64,000 bases of DNA, taken from assembly GCF_005280255.1 (NCBI RefSeq), contig NZ_CP040018.1:4216001-4280000 (forward strand), in the 5' to 3' direction. The notes below the pieces were generated by a model. The model made no database searches and was not told the origin of the DNA. It saw only the letters and a list, made by a program, of their open reading frames with translations. Each line of letters opens with the position of its first letter. The first letter of the stretch is position 1. Positions 25,538 to 33,843 of this stretch are shown one piece after another. The DNA is from Arthrobacter sp. 24S4-2 (lineage in GTDB: Bacteria; Actinomycetota; Actinomycetes; Actinomycetales; Micrococcaceae). Both the position numbers and the translations under genes were made by a program.

Positions 25538-26545
25538 TCAGTCCTGCATGCGCTCCAAACGGTACTTCAGCTTCGACTCCCGTTTGACGTCGTTGCCCAC
25601 GGATTTGGTGCGGGCAATGTATTCGGAGCCCCAGTTCTTCAGCAGGAAGTCGTCCGCGATCCGCACTTGGCCGGCGGGAAATTTGTAGTCCATCTTCTTG
25701 GCCACGGCAGACCAGTCGGCGGCACCGAAGAGCTCCTCGGCGTCGGCCACTGTCCTGACGCTGTTGGCTGCCAGCAGGTCCCCCAGCCAGCCGTACTGCC
25801 GGGCCTGGCTTCTGGGGTGTTCCGGCAGCAGCCGCGCCAGCATGTCCTGGAGGATGTCCCCGGTGATCTCGGTGGCGGGGTTCGCGGCGAAGTCGGCGGT
25901 GCTCTCGGCCTTTCGGCGCTTGACGATGTCGTTGATCGCCGAGAACTGGGCGTCCGCCAGTTCGATCAGGGTTGACGCCATGGTGAACGCGCGGTCCACT
26001 TCCGCGTTGGCTTCGGCTCCGCCCTTGTAGCGGATGTCATGCTCGAAGGCCGCCCATGCGTGCTGCAGCACCGTGCGGATCTGGACCTCAAAGCGCTCCC
26101 CAACAAACGTCTGGCAGCCCACGGGTACGTTCTCGGCCGGCACTTCGAGGATGAGGTGCCTGCCCGCATAGCCGATCTGGCCGTTGCGCCGCTGGGAGCT
26201 GGTTTTGTCGTCGTCTTCCCGGCAGTGGAACTGGCCCTTTAAAGCGGTGGCAACATCGGCGATGTCGGGCTCCAGGAACATGATCACCCGGACCCCGATA
26301 AGGTCATCGAGCTGCACAATGCCGTTGCCGTATTTGGGTTTGCCGGCCACGGTCAACCGGCCCAGCTTCTCCCTGACAGAGCCGGGGTCCTTGACCCTGG
26401 CCTGAACGGTGTGATGGTTGAGTCCGTCGTCCCTGAGCCGGGCCCGGATGGCATCGCCGATGGCGTCCGAAGCCGCATTCAGCCGGGGCAGCAGCTCCGC
26501 GTACTGCACCAGGGAGCTGGCAACAACTGCCTCATGATCGTCCAA
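25538..26545 (-). CDS. RelA/SpoT-domain GTP pyrophosphokinase (small alarmone synthetase type)
   Basis: The synthetase motifs are present: ARVKDPGSVREKLGRL (RxK...S region), KYGNGIVQLDDLIGVRVIMF with the metal-binding Asp, and FEVQIRTVLQHAWAAFEHDI with the GTP-site Gln/Trp/Glu pattern. There is no HD hydrolase or TGS/ACT domain, so it should only make (p)ppGpp. A ~140-residue C-terminal extension has no recognised domain. The best start is TTG 26545, just after GAGGGGG; an ATG at 26674 would place the N-terminus inside a terminator hairpin. Solitary gene next to the sulfur operon. Confidence 0.85.
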   Translation of the reverse strand: MDDHEAVVASSLVQYAELLPRLNAASDAIGDAIRARLRDDGLNHHTVQARVKDPGSVREKLGRLTVAGKPKYGNGIVQLDDLIGVRVIMFLEPDIADVATALKGQFHCREDDDKTSSQRRNGQIGYAGRHLILEVPAENVPVGCQTFVGERFEVQIRTVLQHAWAAFEHDIRYKGGAEANAEVDRAFTMASTLIELADAQFSAINDIVKRRKAESTADFAANPATEITGDILQDMLARLLPEHPRSQARQYGWLGDLLAANSVRTVADAEELFGAADWSAVAKKMDYKFPAGQVRIADDFLLKNWGSEYIARTKSVGNDVKRESKLKYRLERMQD

Positions 26546-26625
26546 CCATTCCCCCTCAGAACACAGCAGCCCGTAACCAGCAGAGTATCCAAGGCAGCCG
26601 GTTTCAGCTACTGCAAGCTCGACGC

Positions 26626-26667
26626 CGGAAGGCCCCGGTCCGGATAATTCCGGACCGGGGCCTTCCG
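26626..26667. terminator. Perfect 19-bp-arm hairpin between cysN and the RelA/SpoT gene
   Basis: Arms 26626-26644 and 26649-26667 (core AAGGCCCCGGTCCGGA) are perfectly complementary around TAAT. It is about 45 bp beyond the cysN stop and is the likely terminator of the sir-cysH-cysD-cysN operon. Confidence 0.85.
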
Positions 26668-26710
26668 CAGCCAAGCAATCAGAGCGTCAAGCGATCAGAG
26701 CGTCAAGCGA

Positions 26711-28142
26711 TCAGATCGAGTAGCGCTCGTCTTCGTGGTCGCCGGGGTGGTCGTTGACCAGACCGGCAGCCAGCGTGTTGCCGTCCAGCGGGTCGATCAC
26801 CAGGAAGGCGCCGGTGCGGCGGTGGTGCAGGTAGTTTTCCAGCGGCAGCGGGGCGGCGAGCCGGAGCTGCGCGTGGCCGATGTCGTTGAGTTCCAGGCTG
26901 GACGCTCCCTCAAGCTTGAAGGTGGCGAGGTCCAGCTTGCCGCTGACGCTGCGGACCAGCGCCTGCACGGTGCGGGTGCCGTGCTTGACCAGCACCTTGG
27001 CGCCTTCGCGGAGCGGCTTCGGGGACAGCCAGCACAGTGCCGCGTAGAGGTCGGCGGAGGCTTCGCGGACGGTGCCTGCGGCGGCGATCGTGTCGCCGCG
27101 TGCGACGTCGAACTCGTCTGCCAGGCGGATTGCCACGGACTGCGGCGCGACGGCTTCGGTGAGCTCGGCGCCCGCGAAGTCGATGCCCGTCACCGTGGTG
27201 GTGCGCGGGTCCTGGCCGGGGGTCAGCACGCTGACCTTGTCCCCGACTTTGACCGAACCTTCGGTGATCTGCCCGGCGTAAGCGCGGTAGTCACGGTACT
27301 TCTCGACGTCGAGTCCGCCGGCAACCGCATCGGGAGCCAGCGCGCCCTGGGGCCGGACCACCAGCTGCACCGGGAAGCGGAAGCTCTCCAGGTGGCTTTC
27401 CAGTTCGTCCGCGGCGGGCAGGGTCTCGAGCACCTCGAGCAGGGCCGGGCCGGTGTACCAGGGGGTGCGCTCCGAGCGCTCCACCACGTTGTCGCCGTCG
27501 AGCGCGGAAACCGGAACCACCAGCAGGTCGGTGATGCCGTCGGATCCGAGGCCGAGTTCGCGGCCCACCTGCTGCACGTCGGCTTCGATCTCGCGGAACA
27601 CGGCCTCGCTGAAGTCCACCAGGTCGATCTTGTTCACGGCCACGATCACGTGGGCCACCCGCAGCAGCTGCAGCACGGAAAGGTGCCGGCGGGTCTGCTC
27701 CAGGACACCCTTGCGGGCGTCGATGAGTACGACGACGGCGTCCGCGGTGGACGCGCCGGTCACCGTGTTCTTGGTGTACTGCACGTGCCCGGGGCAGTCG
27801 GCCAGGATGAAGCTGCGGCGGTCCGTGGCGAAGTAGCGGTAGGCCACGTCGATGGTGATGCCCTGCTCGCGCTCGGCACGCAGGCCGTCGGTCAGGAGGG
27901 CCAGGTCAATCGCTTGTACACCGGCTGCGCCGGGCCCCCGAATCCGCGGTCCGCGGAGGTGCGGGCAACGGCGTCGAGCTGGTCGGCCAGGATCGCCTTG
28001 GAGTCGTGCAGGAGGCGGCCCACCAGGGTGGACTTGCCGTCGTCGACCGATCCGGCGGTGGCGAAACGGAACAGTGAGGCGTGGGCGAGGGGGCCTCGTC
28101 AAGAAGGGCAGCCGCGCGGGCTGTATCGATTTCGGTGCTCAT
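26711..28142 (-). CDS. cysN: Sulfate adenylyltransferase large subunit (CysN GTPase), two frameshifts near the N-terminus
   Basis: CysN hydrolyses GTP to drive CysD in forming APS from sulfate and ATP. The N-terminus MSTEIDTARAALLDEAP is in one frame. The P-loop region (LFRFATAGSVDDGKSTLVGR) is in a second. GVQAIDLALLTDGL to the end, with GITIDVAYRYF, DCPGHVQYTKN and NKID motifs, is in a third. One base missing in each of two runs (28089-28093 and 27935-27939) would restore a normal ~477-aa CysN. The start overlaps the cysD stop (TAATG). As the enzyme should be needed, sequencing error is the simplest reading. Confidence 0.9.
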
Positions 28143-29164
28143 TAGAAATAGCCATCCTTCTTGCGGTCTTCCATGGCGGCCTCGGAGATGCGGTCATCCG
28201 CACGGGTGGCGCCACGTTCGGTGATGGTGGAGGCGGCAACTTCGATAACGACGTCGCGCACCGTGGCGGCCGCCGACTCAACGGCGCCGGTGCAGGACAT
28301 GTCGCCCACGGTCCGGTAGCGGACGGTCTTGGTGATGACTTCCTCATCGGGGCGGGGCTGGGAGACCTCGCCCACTGCGCGCCACATGCCGTCGCGGGCA
28401 AAGACCTCGCGGTCGTGGGCGTAGTACAGGCCCGGCAACTCGATGTTTTCGCGTTCGATGTAGCGCCACACGTCCAGCTCGGTCCAGTTGCTGATGGGGA
28501 ACGCGCGGACGTGCTGGCCCACGGTGTGGCGGCCGTTGTACAGGTTCCATAGCTCGGGACGCTGGTTGCGCGGGTCCCACTGGCCGAACTCATCACGGAG
28601 GCTCAGGATGCGCTCCTTGGCGCGGGCCTTGTCCTCGTCACGGCGACCGCCGCCGAAGACGGCGTCGAACTTGTTGCGCTGGATCGCGTCCAGCAGCGGG
28701 ACGGTCTGGAGCGGGTTGCGGGTGCCGTCGGCACGCTCGGCCAGTTCGCCGCTGTCGATGAACTCCTGGACGGAGCCGACCACGAGCTTGAGGCCCAGGC
28801 GCTCAACGGTGCGGTCGCGGAAGTCGAGGACCTCGGGGAAGTTGTGGCCGGTATCCACGTGCAGCACGGGGAACGGAACCTTGCCCGGCCAGAAGGCCTT
28901 GGTGGCCAGGTGCAGCATCACCACGGAGTCCTTGCCGCCGGAGAACAGCAGCGCAGGCTTCTCGAACTCGGCGACGACTTCGCGGATGATATGGATCGCT
29001 TCGGACTCGAGGGTGTCCAGGCTGGAGAGCCTTGCCACTGCTTCTCCACGCGGCTTAGACACACTCGCTCGTTCCTCGCTCGCGCGATGCGCCGCTTTCG
29101 GAGAATCAGCGTCAAGTTCCAGCACAGACAGCTCCAGGTCCTCGTTGGTGGTTTCGATGCTCAT
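28142..29164 (-). CDS. cysD: Sulfate adenylyltransferase subunit 2 (CysD)
   Basis: This PP-loop ATP pyrophosphatase makes APS together with CysN. The loop SGGKDS is at residues 75-80. Family stretches include HVDTGHNFPEVLDFRD, FGGGRRDEDKARAKERI and SNWTELDVWRYIERE. At 340 aa it is longer than E. coli CysD (302). Part of the excess is the N-terminal KAAHRASEERASVSKPRG segment, encoded by repeat-like DNA (29045-29104). Start ATG 29164 overlaps the cysH stop by 4 bp (ATGA), and its stop overlaps the cysN start. Third gene of the sir operon. Confidence 0.95.
   Translation of the reverse strand: MSIETTNEDLELSVLELDADSPKAAHRASEERASVSKPRGEAVARLSSLDTLESEAIHIIREVVAEFEKPALLFSGGKDSVVMLHLATKAFWPGKVPFPVLHVDTGHNFPEVLDFRDRTVERLGLKLVVGSVQEFIDSGELAERADGTRNPLQTVPLLDAIQRNKFDAVFGGGRRDEDKARAKERILSLRDEFGQWDPRNQRPELWNLYNGRHTVGQHVRAFPISNWTELDVWRYIERENIELPGLYYAHDREVFARDGMWRAVGEVSQPRPDEEVITKTVRYRTVGDMSCTGAVESAAATVRDVVIEVAASTITERGATRADDRISEAAMEDRKKDGYF
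29045..29104. repeat. Repeat-like in-frame insertion in cysD
   Basis: About 60 bp of the cysD 5' region contain near-tandem TCGCTCG units (CTCGCTCGTTCCTCGCTCGC). They encode 20 residues outside the conserved CysD fold. It looks like a small repetitive element accommodated in frame. Confidence 0.4.
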
Positions 29165-29931
29165 ACGTGTAGTCCGCATTCTGTCTTGTCGGTTCCTGCC
29201 CAGCGGCCGGCGCGGGGGTCATCGCCCGGCGCTACCTTGCGGGTGCAGGGCTGGCAGCCAATGGACGGGTAGCCCTGTGAAAGCAGCGGGTTGACGGGAA
29301 GGAGGTTGTCGTCGGAGAACTGCACCAGCTGGTCGAAGCTCCAGGCCGCCACCGGGTTGACCTTGACCAGGCCGTTGGTTTCGTCCCAGGTGATCAGCGG
29401 GGTGTTGGTGCGGGTGGGGGCTTCGTCGCGGCGCACGCCGGTGAACCACAGTTCGTAGCCGGCCAGGGTGCGGCGCAGCGGGGCCACCTTGCGGAGGGCG
29501 CAGCACTGGGCGGCGTCGCGGGCGAAGAGGTCCTTGCCGAGCAGGCGGTCCTGCTGCTCCACGGTGTTCTCCGGGAGGACGTCCACCACGTTGACGCGGA
29601 GGTTTGCGGCCACTTCGTCGCGCGTGGCGTAGGTCTCCGGGAAGTGGTAGCCGGTCTCCAGGAACAGGACGTCGACGCCGGGAAGCTGGTCGGCAACCAG
29701 TGCCGGCAGGACGGCGTCGGCCATGGAGCAGGCCACAGCCACGGCGGGCAGCTCGAAGTTCCGGGCCACCCAGGCAATGACGTCCCGGGCCGGGGTGTCC
29801 CAGCCGAGTTCGGCGGCGCCGGCCTCGGCGATGGCCTTGAGTTCATCGTGGGTGCGGAGTACCGGGGCTGCCGGACTTTCGCTCCCCAACCGCTCAACCA
29901 CCGGGTCTACTCCTAGGGCGTGCTTGCTCAC
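29161..29931 (-). CDS. cysH: Adenylyl-sulfate (APS) reductase, assimilatory, 4Fe-4S
   Basis: It reduces APS to sulfite with thioredoxin. Cys143-Cys144 (AQCCALRK) and Cys226-x2-Cys229 (GCQPCTRK) are the four ligands of a 4Fe-4S cluster that mark the APS-using class rather than the PAPS-using enterobacterial class. The catalytic cysteine is in the C-terminal KTECGLH (residues 249-255). Length 256 aa is typical. It overlaps sir upstream and cysD downstream by 4 bp each (ATGA), so the unit is tightly coupled. Confidence 0.95.
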   Translation of the reverse strand: MSKHALGVDPVVERLGSESPAAPVLRTHDELKAIAEAGAAELGWDTPARDVIAWVARNFELPAVAVACSMADAVLPALVADQLPGVDVLFLETGYHFPETYATRDEVAANLRVNVVDVLPENTVEQQDRLLGKDLFARDAAQCCALRKVAPLRRTLAGYELWFTGVRRDEAPTRTNTPLITWDETNGLVKVNPVAAWSFDQLVQFSDDNLLPVNPLLSQGYPSIGCQPCTRKVAPGDDPRAGRWAGTDKTECGLHV

Positions 29932-31673
29932 TGAAGTGCCTCCTCATCTGCTGCGTGGGCCCACTCGGCGAAGGTCTGCCCTTCGGCGTGCTGGGCGACG
30001 AATGTCCGGACCACGCGTTCCACGTAATCGGGCAGGTCCTCGACGTAGACCTTGAGGCCGCGGACGGTACGTCCCAGGCCAGCTTCTTCGCGGGTGGAGG
30101 AAGCCAGCCCGCCGCCCAGGTGGACCTGGAAGCCGGGGGTGGGGTCGCCGTCGGGCGTTGGCAGCATCATTCCCTTGAGTCCGATGTCCGCAGTCTGGAT
30201 GCGGGCGCAGGAGTTGGGGCAGCCGTTGATGTGCAGGGACAGGGCGTGCGGCAGTTCGCCACTCTCGGCGAGGTCCGCAAGGCGCCGTTCCAGCTCGGCA
30301 ATGGCTGTGGCGGCGGTGACCTTGGTTTCCACGATGGCCAGCTTGCAGTATTCGATGCCGGTGCAGGCGATGGTGCCGCGGCGGAACACGGACGGCCGGG
30401 CGGAGAGGCCCAACCCGTCGAGCTCCGCCACCAGCGGCTCCACCTGGTCCTTGGCAACATCCAGGACAACCAGCTTCTGGTGCGGGGTGGTGCGCAGTCG
30501 GTAGGAGCCCCGGGACTCGAGGGTGTCAGCGAGCTTCACCAGCTGCGCGCCGGACAGGCGGCCGGCCAGCGGGGTGGCACCGATGAAGAACTTGCCGTCC
30601 TTCTGCTCGTGCACGCCGATGTGGTCACCGGGGGTCGTGGGCTTCGGGGCGGCGGGGCCGTCGGCCAGCTTGTAGCCCAGGTATTCGTCTTCCAGGATCT
30701 GGCGGAACTTCTCCGGACCCCAGTCGGCCAGCAGGAACTTCAGTCGCGCCTTGGTGCGCATGCGGCGGTAGCCATAGTCACGGAAGATGCTGGTGACGCC
30801 GAGCCAGACGTCGGCAGCTTCCCCGGGCTTCACGAAGGCGCCCAGGCGCTTGGCCAGCATGGGGTTGGTGGCCAACGCGCCGCCCACCCACAGGTCGTAG
30901 CCGGCGCCGAGTTCGGGGTGGACCATGCCCACCAGGCCGAAGTCGTTGATCTCGTGGACCACGTCCTGGCTGGGGTGGCCGGTGATGGCGGTCTTGTACT
31001 TGCGCGGGAGGTTGGACAGCAGCGGGTTGCCGATGAACCGCTCGCCCAGCTCCGCAATGAGCGGGGTGGGGTCGATGATTTCGTCCTTGGCGATGCCCGC
31101 CACCGGGGAACCGAGGATGACCCGGGGCACGTCGCCGCAGGCCTCGGTGGTGGACAGGCCAACACCCTCAAGCCGGTTCCAGATCTCGGGGATGTCCTCC
31201 ACCCGGATCCAGTGCAGCTGGATGTTCTGGCGGTCGGTGAGGTCGGCGGAATCCCGCGCGAAGTCAACGGAAATCTGGCCGATGACGCGCAGCTGCTCGG
31301 TGGTGAGCGCGCCGCCGTCGATCCTGACCCGGAGCATGAAGTACTTGTCCTCCAGCTCGTGCGGCTCAAGGGTTGCGGTCTTGCCGCCGTCGATCCCGGG
31401 CTTGCGCTGCGTGTACAGGCCCCACCAGCGGAAGCGGCCATGGAGGTCCTGGCTGGGGATGGCGTCGAAGCCGTCCTTGGAGTAAATGGTCTCGATACGC
31501 TCGCGCACGTTGAGGCCGTCGTCTTCCTGTTTCCAGGTTTCGTTGGCGTTCAGCGGGGTTTTGCCGTCCACTTTCCACTGCCCGTGCGGCTTTGCAGCAG
31601 GGCGGGAGGCACGCGCGGGGCGCTTGGCGGCGGCGGAGTCCACGGACGCTCCGGCTAGAGCTGTATCAGTCAT
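29928..31673 (-). CDS. sir: Ferredoxin-sulfite reductase (siroheme/4Fe-4S)
   Basis: It reduces sulfite to sulfide with six electrons from ferredoxin. The cluster/siroheme ligands are Cys437 and Cys443 (ACTGIEYCK) and Cys485 and Cys489 (GCPNSCAR). Tyr88 (WWGLYTQRK) and Cys179 (TTEACGD) occupy the positions that form a Tyr-Cys crosslink in mycobacterial NirA/SirA (by family knowledge). 581 aa. The Ala/Lys-rich N-terminus is followed by the conserved fold from ~residue 45. It heads sir-cysH-cysD-cysN from a leaderless-type promoter. The family is close to nitrite reductase NirA, but operon context settles on sulfite. Confidence 0.93.
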   Translation of the reverse strand: MTDTALAGASVDSAAAKRPARASRPAAKPHGQWKVDGKTPLNANETWKQEDDGLNVRERIETIYSKDGFDAIPSQDLHGRFRWWGLYTQRKPGIDGGKTATLEPHELEDKYFMLRVRIDGGALTTEQLRVIGQISVDFARDSADLTDRQNIQLHWIRVEDIPEIWNRLEGVGLSTTEACGDVPRVILGSPVAGIAKDEIIDPTPLIAELGERFIGNPLLSNLPRKYKTAITGHPSQDVVHEINDFGLVGMVHPELGAGYDLWVGGALATNPMLAKRLGAFVKPGEAADVWLGVTSIFRDYGYRRMRTKARLKFLLADWGPEKFRQILEDEYLGYKLADGPAAPKPTTPGDHIGVHEQKDGKFFIGATPLAGRLSGAQLVKLADTLESRGSYRLRTTPHQKLVVLDVAKDQVEPLVAELDGLGLSARPSVFRRGTIACTGIEYCKLAIVETKVTAATAIAELERRLADLAESGELPHALSLHINGCPNSCARIQTADIGLKGMMLPTPDGDPTPGFQVHLGGGLASSTREEAGLGRTVRGLKVYVEDLPDYVERVVRTFVAQHAEGQTFAEWAHAADEEALQ

Positions 31674-31731
31674 GCATCGACTGTAGGTCCCACCGGAAAG
31701 CCGTCACAAAGGACCAGAAACGGGAGGTCAC
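31674..31731 (-). promoter_or_regulatory. Leaderless sir operon promoter with sulfur-regulon box
   Basis: Minus strand: box GTGACCTCCCGTTTC (31731-31717), 7 nt, -35 TTGTGA (31709-31704), 18 nt, -10 TACAGT (31685-31680), 6 nt, then ATG. Element for element it aligns with the ssuA and cobA promoters. The box directly upstream of a weak -35 suggests an activator. Confidence 0.7.
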
Positions 31732-31817
31732 CTAGGGAAACATTTCGTCATGAATCGCCGGGAAGCCTTGAAGAAGGATCGGGGCTGTGCATGGTTCGTG
31801 GCTGCCCGGAGGCGCCG

Positions 31818-32542
31818 TCAGGAGGTGGTTGCCGCGGCGTCTGCCGTGGCGGCGACGGCCGCGTCGTAGCGGTCCAGCGCAATCTCGGCCATGATCCTCG
31901 AGGGCAGCAGCGGTTCCGTGACGATGTCTGCGTCGGCCTTGGCCAGCTGGTCGTGGAAGAAGCCGTGCGCCAGCAGGTACGAGGCAACAATCACCCGCCC
32001 CGGCCCTCACCGCCGGGGTATTCAGCGCGGAGCGAGGCGACGGCGTCGGCCACTGACGGCTTGGCGGCCGCACCGTAGGCGGGAACAATCGTGTTGCCGC
32101 GCAGCGCCCTGAGGTGCCCAGCGAGCTCCTCGACACTCACTGAGGCTTTGCGGTTGGTGGATCCGGCCGCCGCGAGCACCACGGCGTCGTGCTCGGTGGC
32201 GCCGGCCTCGCGCAGCCGCTTGTCGAGGAGCTGCGCCAGCCTGGGATCCGGGCCCAACGGCTCCGATGCGACGCTGCCTTCGCGGCCCCGCGCCGCCCGT
32301 GCGATGTCCACCTTGGTGTGGAAGCCCACGCTGAGCAGCAACGGAACAATGACGGCCGGCTCACCTTCCGGCAGCCCGGCCATGACATCCACCAGGTCCG
32401 GGTCCTGAACATCCACGTAGGCCTCGCGGACATCCAGTCCGGGGCGTAGCCCGCCGATATCCGCACGGAGGCCGTCCACCTCGGAGGCGCCCAGCGGGCT
32501 GGACGTTCCGTGGGCACAGGCGATCATGATGGGGCTATTCAT
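31818..32542 (-). CDS. Sirohydrochlorin chelatase (CbiX/SirB family), frameshifted
   Basis: It inserts Fe2+ into sirohydrochlorin to finish siroheme. The N-terminal half has the metal-site His in ACAHGTSSP and another in SVGFHTKVDIA. The C-terminal half (VIVASYLLAHGFFHDQLAKA, then IVTEPLLPSRIMAEIALDRY) is in another frame ending at the TGA at 31818. One base missing from the run at 31998-32001 explains the break. It lies just upstream of sir but has its own start, separated by the sir promoter. Probably intact in the organism. Confidence 0.85.
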
Positions 32543-32602
32543 AGGGGCTAGCGTAACGTTGGAGCCGCCCTATCCGCCCCTCGAAATTGACCGGGACGCC
32601 CA

Positions 32603-33274
32603 TTGACCTTCTCCTTCGACTCCGTTCTGGTATGGCTGGACCTGGCCGGCGTCTTCTTTTTTGCGGTCTCCGGATCCCTGCTTGCGGCGCGGAAACAGTT
32701 CGACATCATCGGCTCGCTGCTGCTCGCCTCCCTTGTTTCCCTGGGCGGCGGCGTAATCCGCGACATCATCCTCAACAGCGGCCCGCCCGCCGCGTTCACC
32801 AACCCTGCCTACCTGGCTCCCCCGGTGCTCGCCACCGTGCTGGTGTACTTCCTCTTTTCCAGCGTCCAGCGCTTCACCTCGCTGCTGATCCTGTTCGACG
32901 CCGGCGGCCTGGCTCTGTTCTGCATCACCGGCACGCTCAAGGCGCTGAGTTTCGGGATGAACCCGGTGTCAGCCGTGCTGCTTGGGGTCACGACGGCGGT
33001 GGGCGGCGGCCTGCTGCGGGACATCACCGCCAATGAGGTGCCGCAGCTCTTCGACCCGAAGGACCTCTACGCACTGCCCGCGTTCACGGGGGCAGCGCTG
33101 ACCACGGTCCTGTGGGTGTCGGGTGCTTTCAACGCGTTCACGGCGGGGGCCGTGGCCGCTGTCGTGTTCGCCTTCCGTGTCACTGCCTGGCGCCGTTCCT
33201 GGTACGTTCCGCTGGCCGTCCGGGGGTGGCATCGGCTGGGGCTGGGCACGGCGGAAAACGGTGGCCGGGATTAG
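32603..33274 (+). CDS. TRIC-type cation channel family protein (UPF0126)
   Basis: A 223-aa protein with about seven membrane helices in two similar halves. Each half carries the glycine-rich kink motif of the family: SLGGGVIRDIIL and AVGGGLLRDITAN. Bacterial TRIC homologues form trimeric K+/Na+ channels. The start is TTG 32603. It is divergent from the chelatase gene. Confidence 0.9.
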   Translation: MTFSFDSVLVWLDLAGVFFFAVSGSLLAARKQFDIIGSLLLASLVSLGGGVIRDIILNSGPPAAFTNPAYLAPPVLATVLVYFLFSSVQRFTSLLILFDAGGLALFCITGTLKALSFGMNPVSAVLLGVTTAVGGGLLRDITANEVPQLFDPKDLYALPAFTGAALTTVLWVSGAFNAFTAGAVAAVVFAFRVTAWRRSWYVPLAVRGWHRLGLGTAENGGRD

Positions 33275-33288
33275 CTAGGATATGAACC

Positions 33289-33714
33289 ATGACTGACATG
33301 TTCCTCGAGAAGTTCCGCGCGCTTGTTCCGAAGTATCTCGAAGACGAATGGCAGGAAGAGGACGGACTGCCCGAAGACGAACTCAAGGAAGCCCTTTCCG
33401 AGCACCAGTTCCAGGTCCCGCTGGTCCTGAAGGAGTTCTACCAGGCAGTGGGTGGCTGCGAGGACCTCATGGAGGCGTACCACTACTTCTGGGACCCCGA
33501 GGAGCTCGAAGTCGATGACGAAGGCTTCCTTATGTTCCTGGAGGACGAGGAAGAACAGTTCACCTGGGGTTTCCGCGTGGGCGACCTCGGCGTGCCGGAC
33601 CCCATTGTGTACCGCCGCAACAACGCCCGCGGCCAGTGGAAGAGCGAAGAAGGCACCTTCTCCGAGTTCGTGTTCGACATGTTCGAGTGGGCGTTCAACG
33701 ACGAAGAGGACTAG
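33289..33714 (+). CDS. Acidic protein resembling the SUKH (SMI1/KNR4) fold
   Basis: This 141-aa, strongly acidic protein (LPEDELKEALSEHQFQVPLV, LKEFYQAVGGCEDLMEAYHY, EEEQFTWGFRVGDLGVPDPI) has the spacing of SUKH proteins: a helix with LKEFY, a Gly-rich turn, then a strand ending in a W. SUKH members include immunity proteins and cell-wall regulators. No toxin gene is adjacent. Assignment by pattern only. ATG 33289 is 14 bp after the TRIC gene. Confidence 0.55.
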   Translation: MTDMFLEKFRALVPKYLEDEWQEEDGLPEDELKEALSEHQFQVPLVLKEFYQAVGGCEDLMEAYHYFWDPEELEVDDEGFLMFLEDEEEQFTWGFRVGDLGVPDPIVYRRNNARGQWKSEEGTFSEFVFDMFEWAFNDEED

Positions 33715-33766
33715 GTCCCCGCGGCTGTGGCTTCGGCTTCGCTTCAGCGGCTTGCCCGGCCCAAAT

Positions 33767-33840
33767 GGGGCACTTCGACACGGACACGCCGCAGGCTGAG
33801 CCTGATTCCACGGTTTCGTCGACAAAGTGCCCCACGACGG
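33767..33840. repeat. Direct repeat copy A flanking the AbiEi/DUF559 gene
   Basis: It starts GGGGCACTTCGACACGGACA and ends GTGCCCCACGACGG. The ends form an inverted pair (GGGGCACTT / AAGTGCCCC at 33767-33775 and 33825-33833). It stops 3 bp before the stop codon of the neighbouring minus-strand gene. A second copy in the same orientation is at 34756-34830. Confidence 0.75.
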
Positions 33841-33843
33841 GCC

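Noticed and set aside
26735..28552. 605-aa plus-strand frame opposite cysN/cysD
   Set aside because: Shadow frame spanning two genes with conserved motifs on the other strand.
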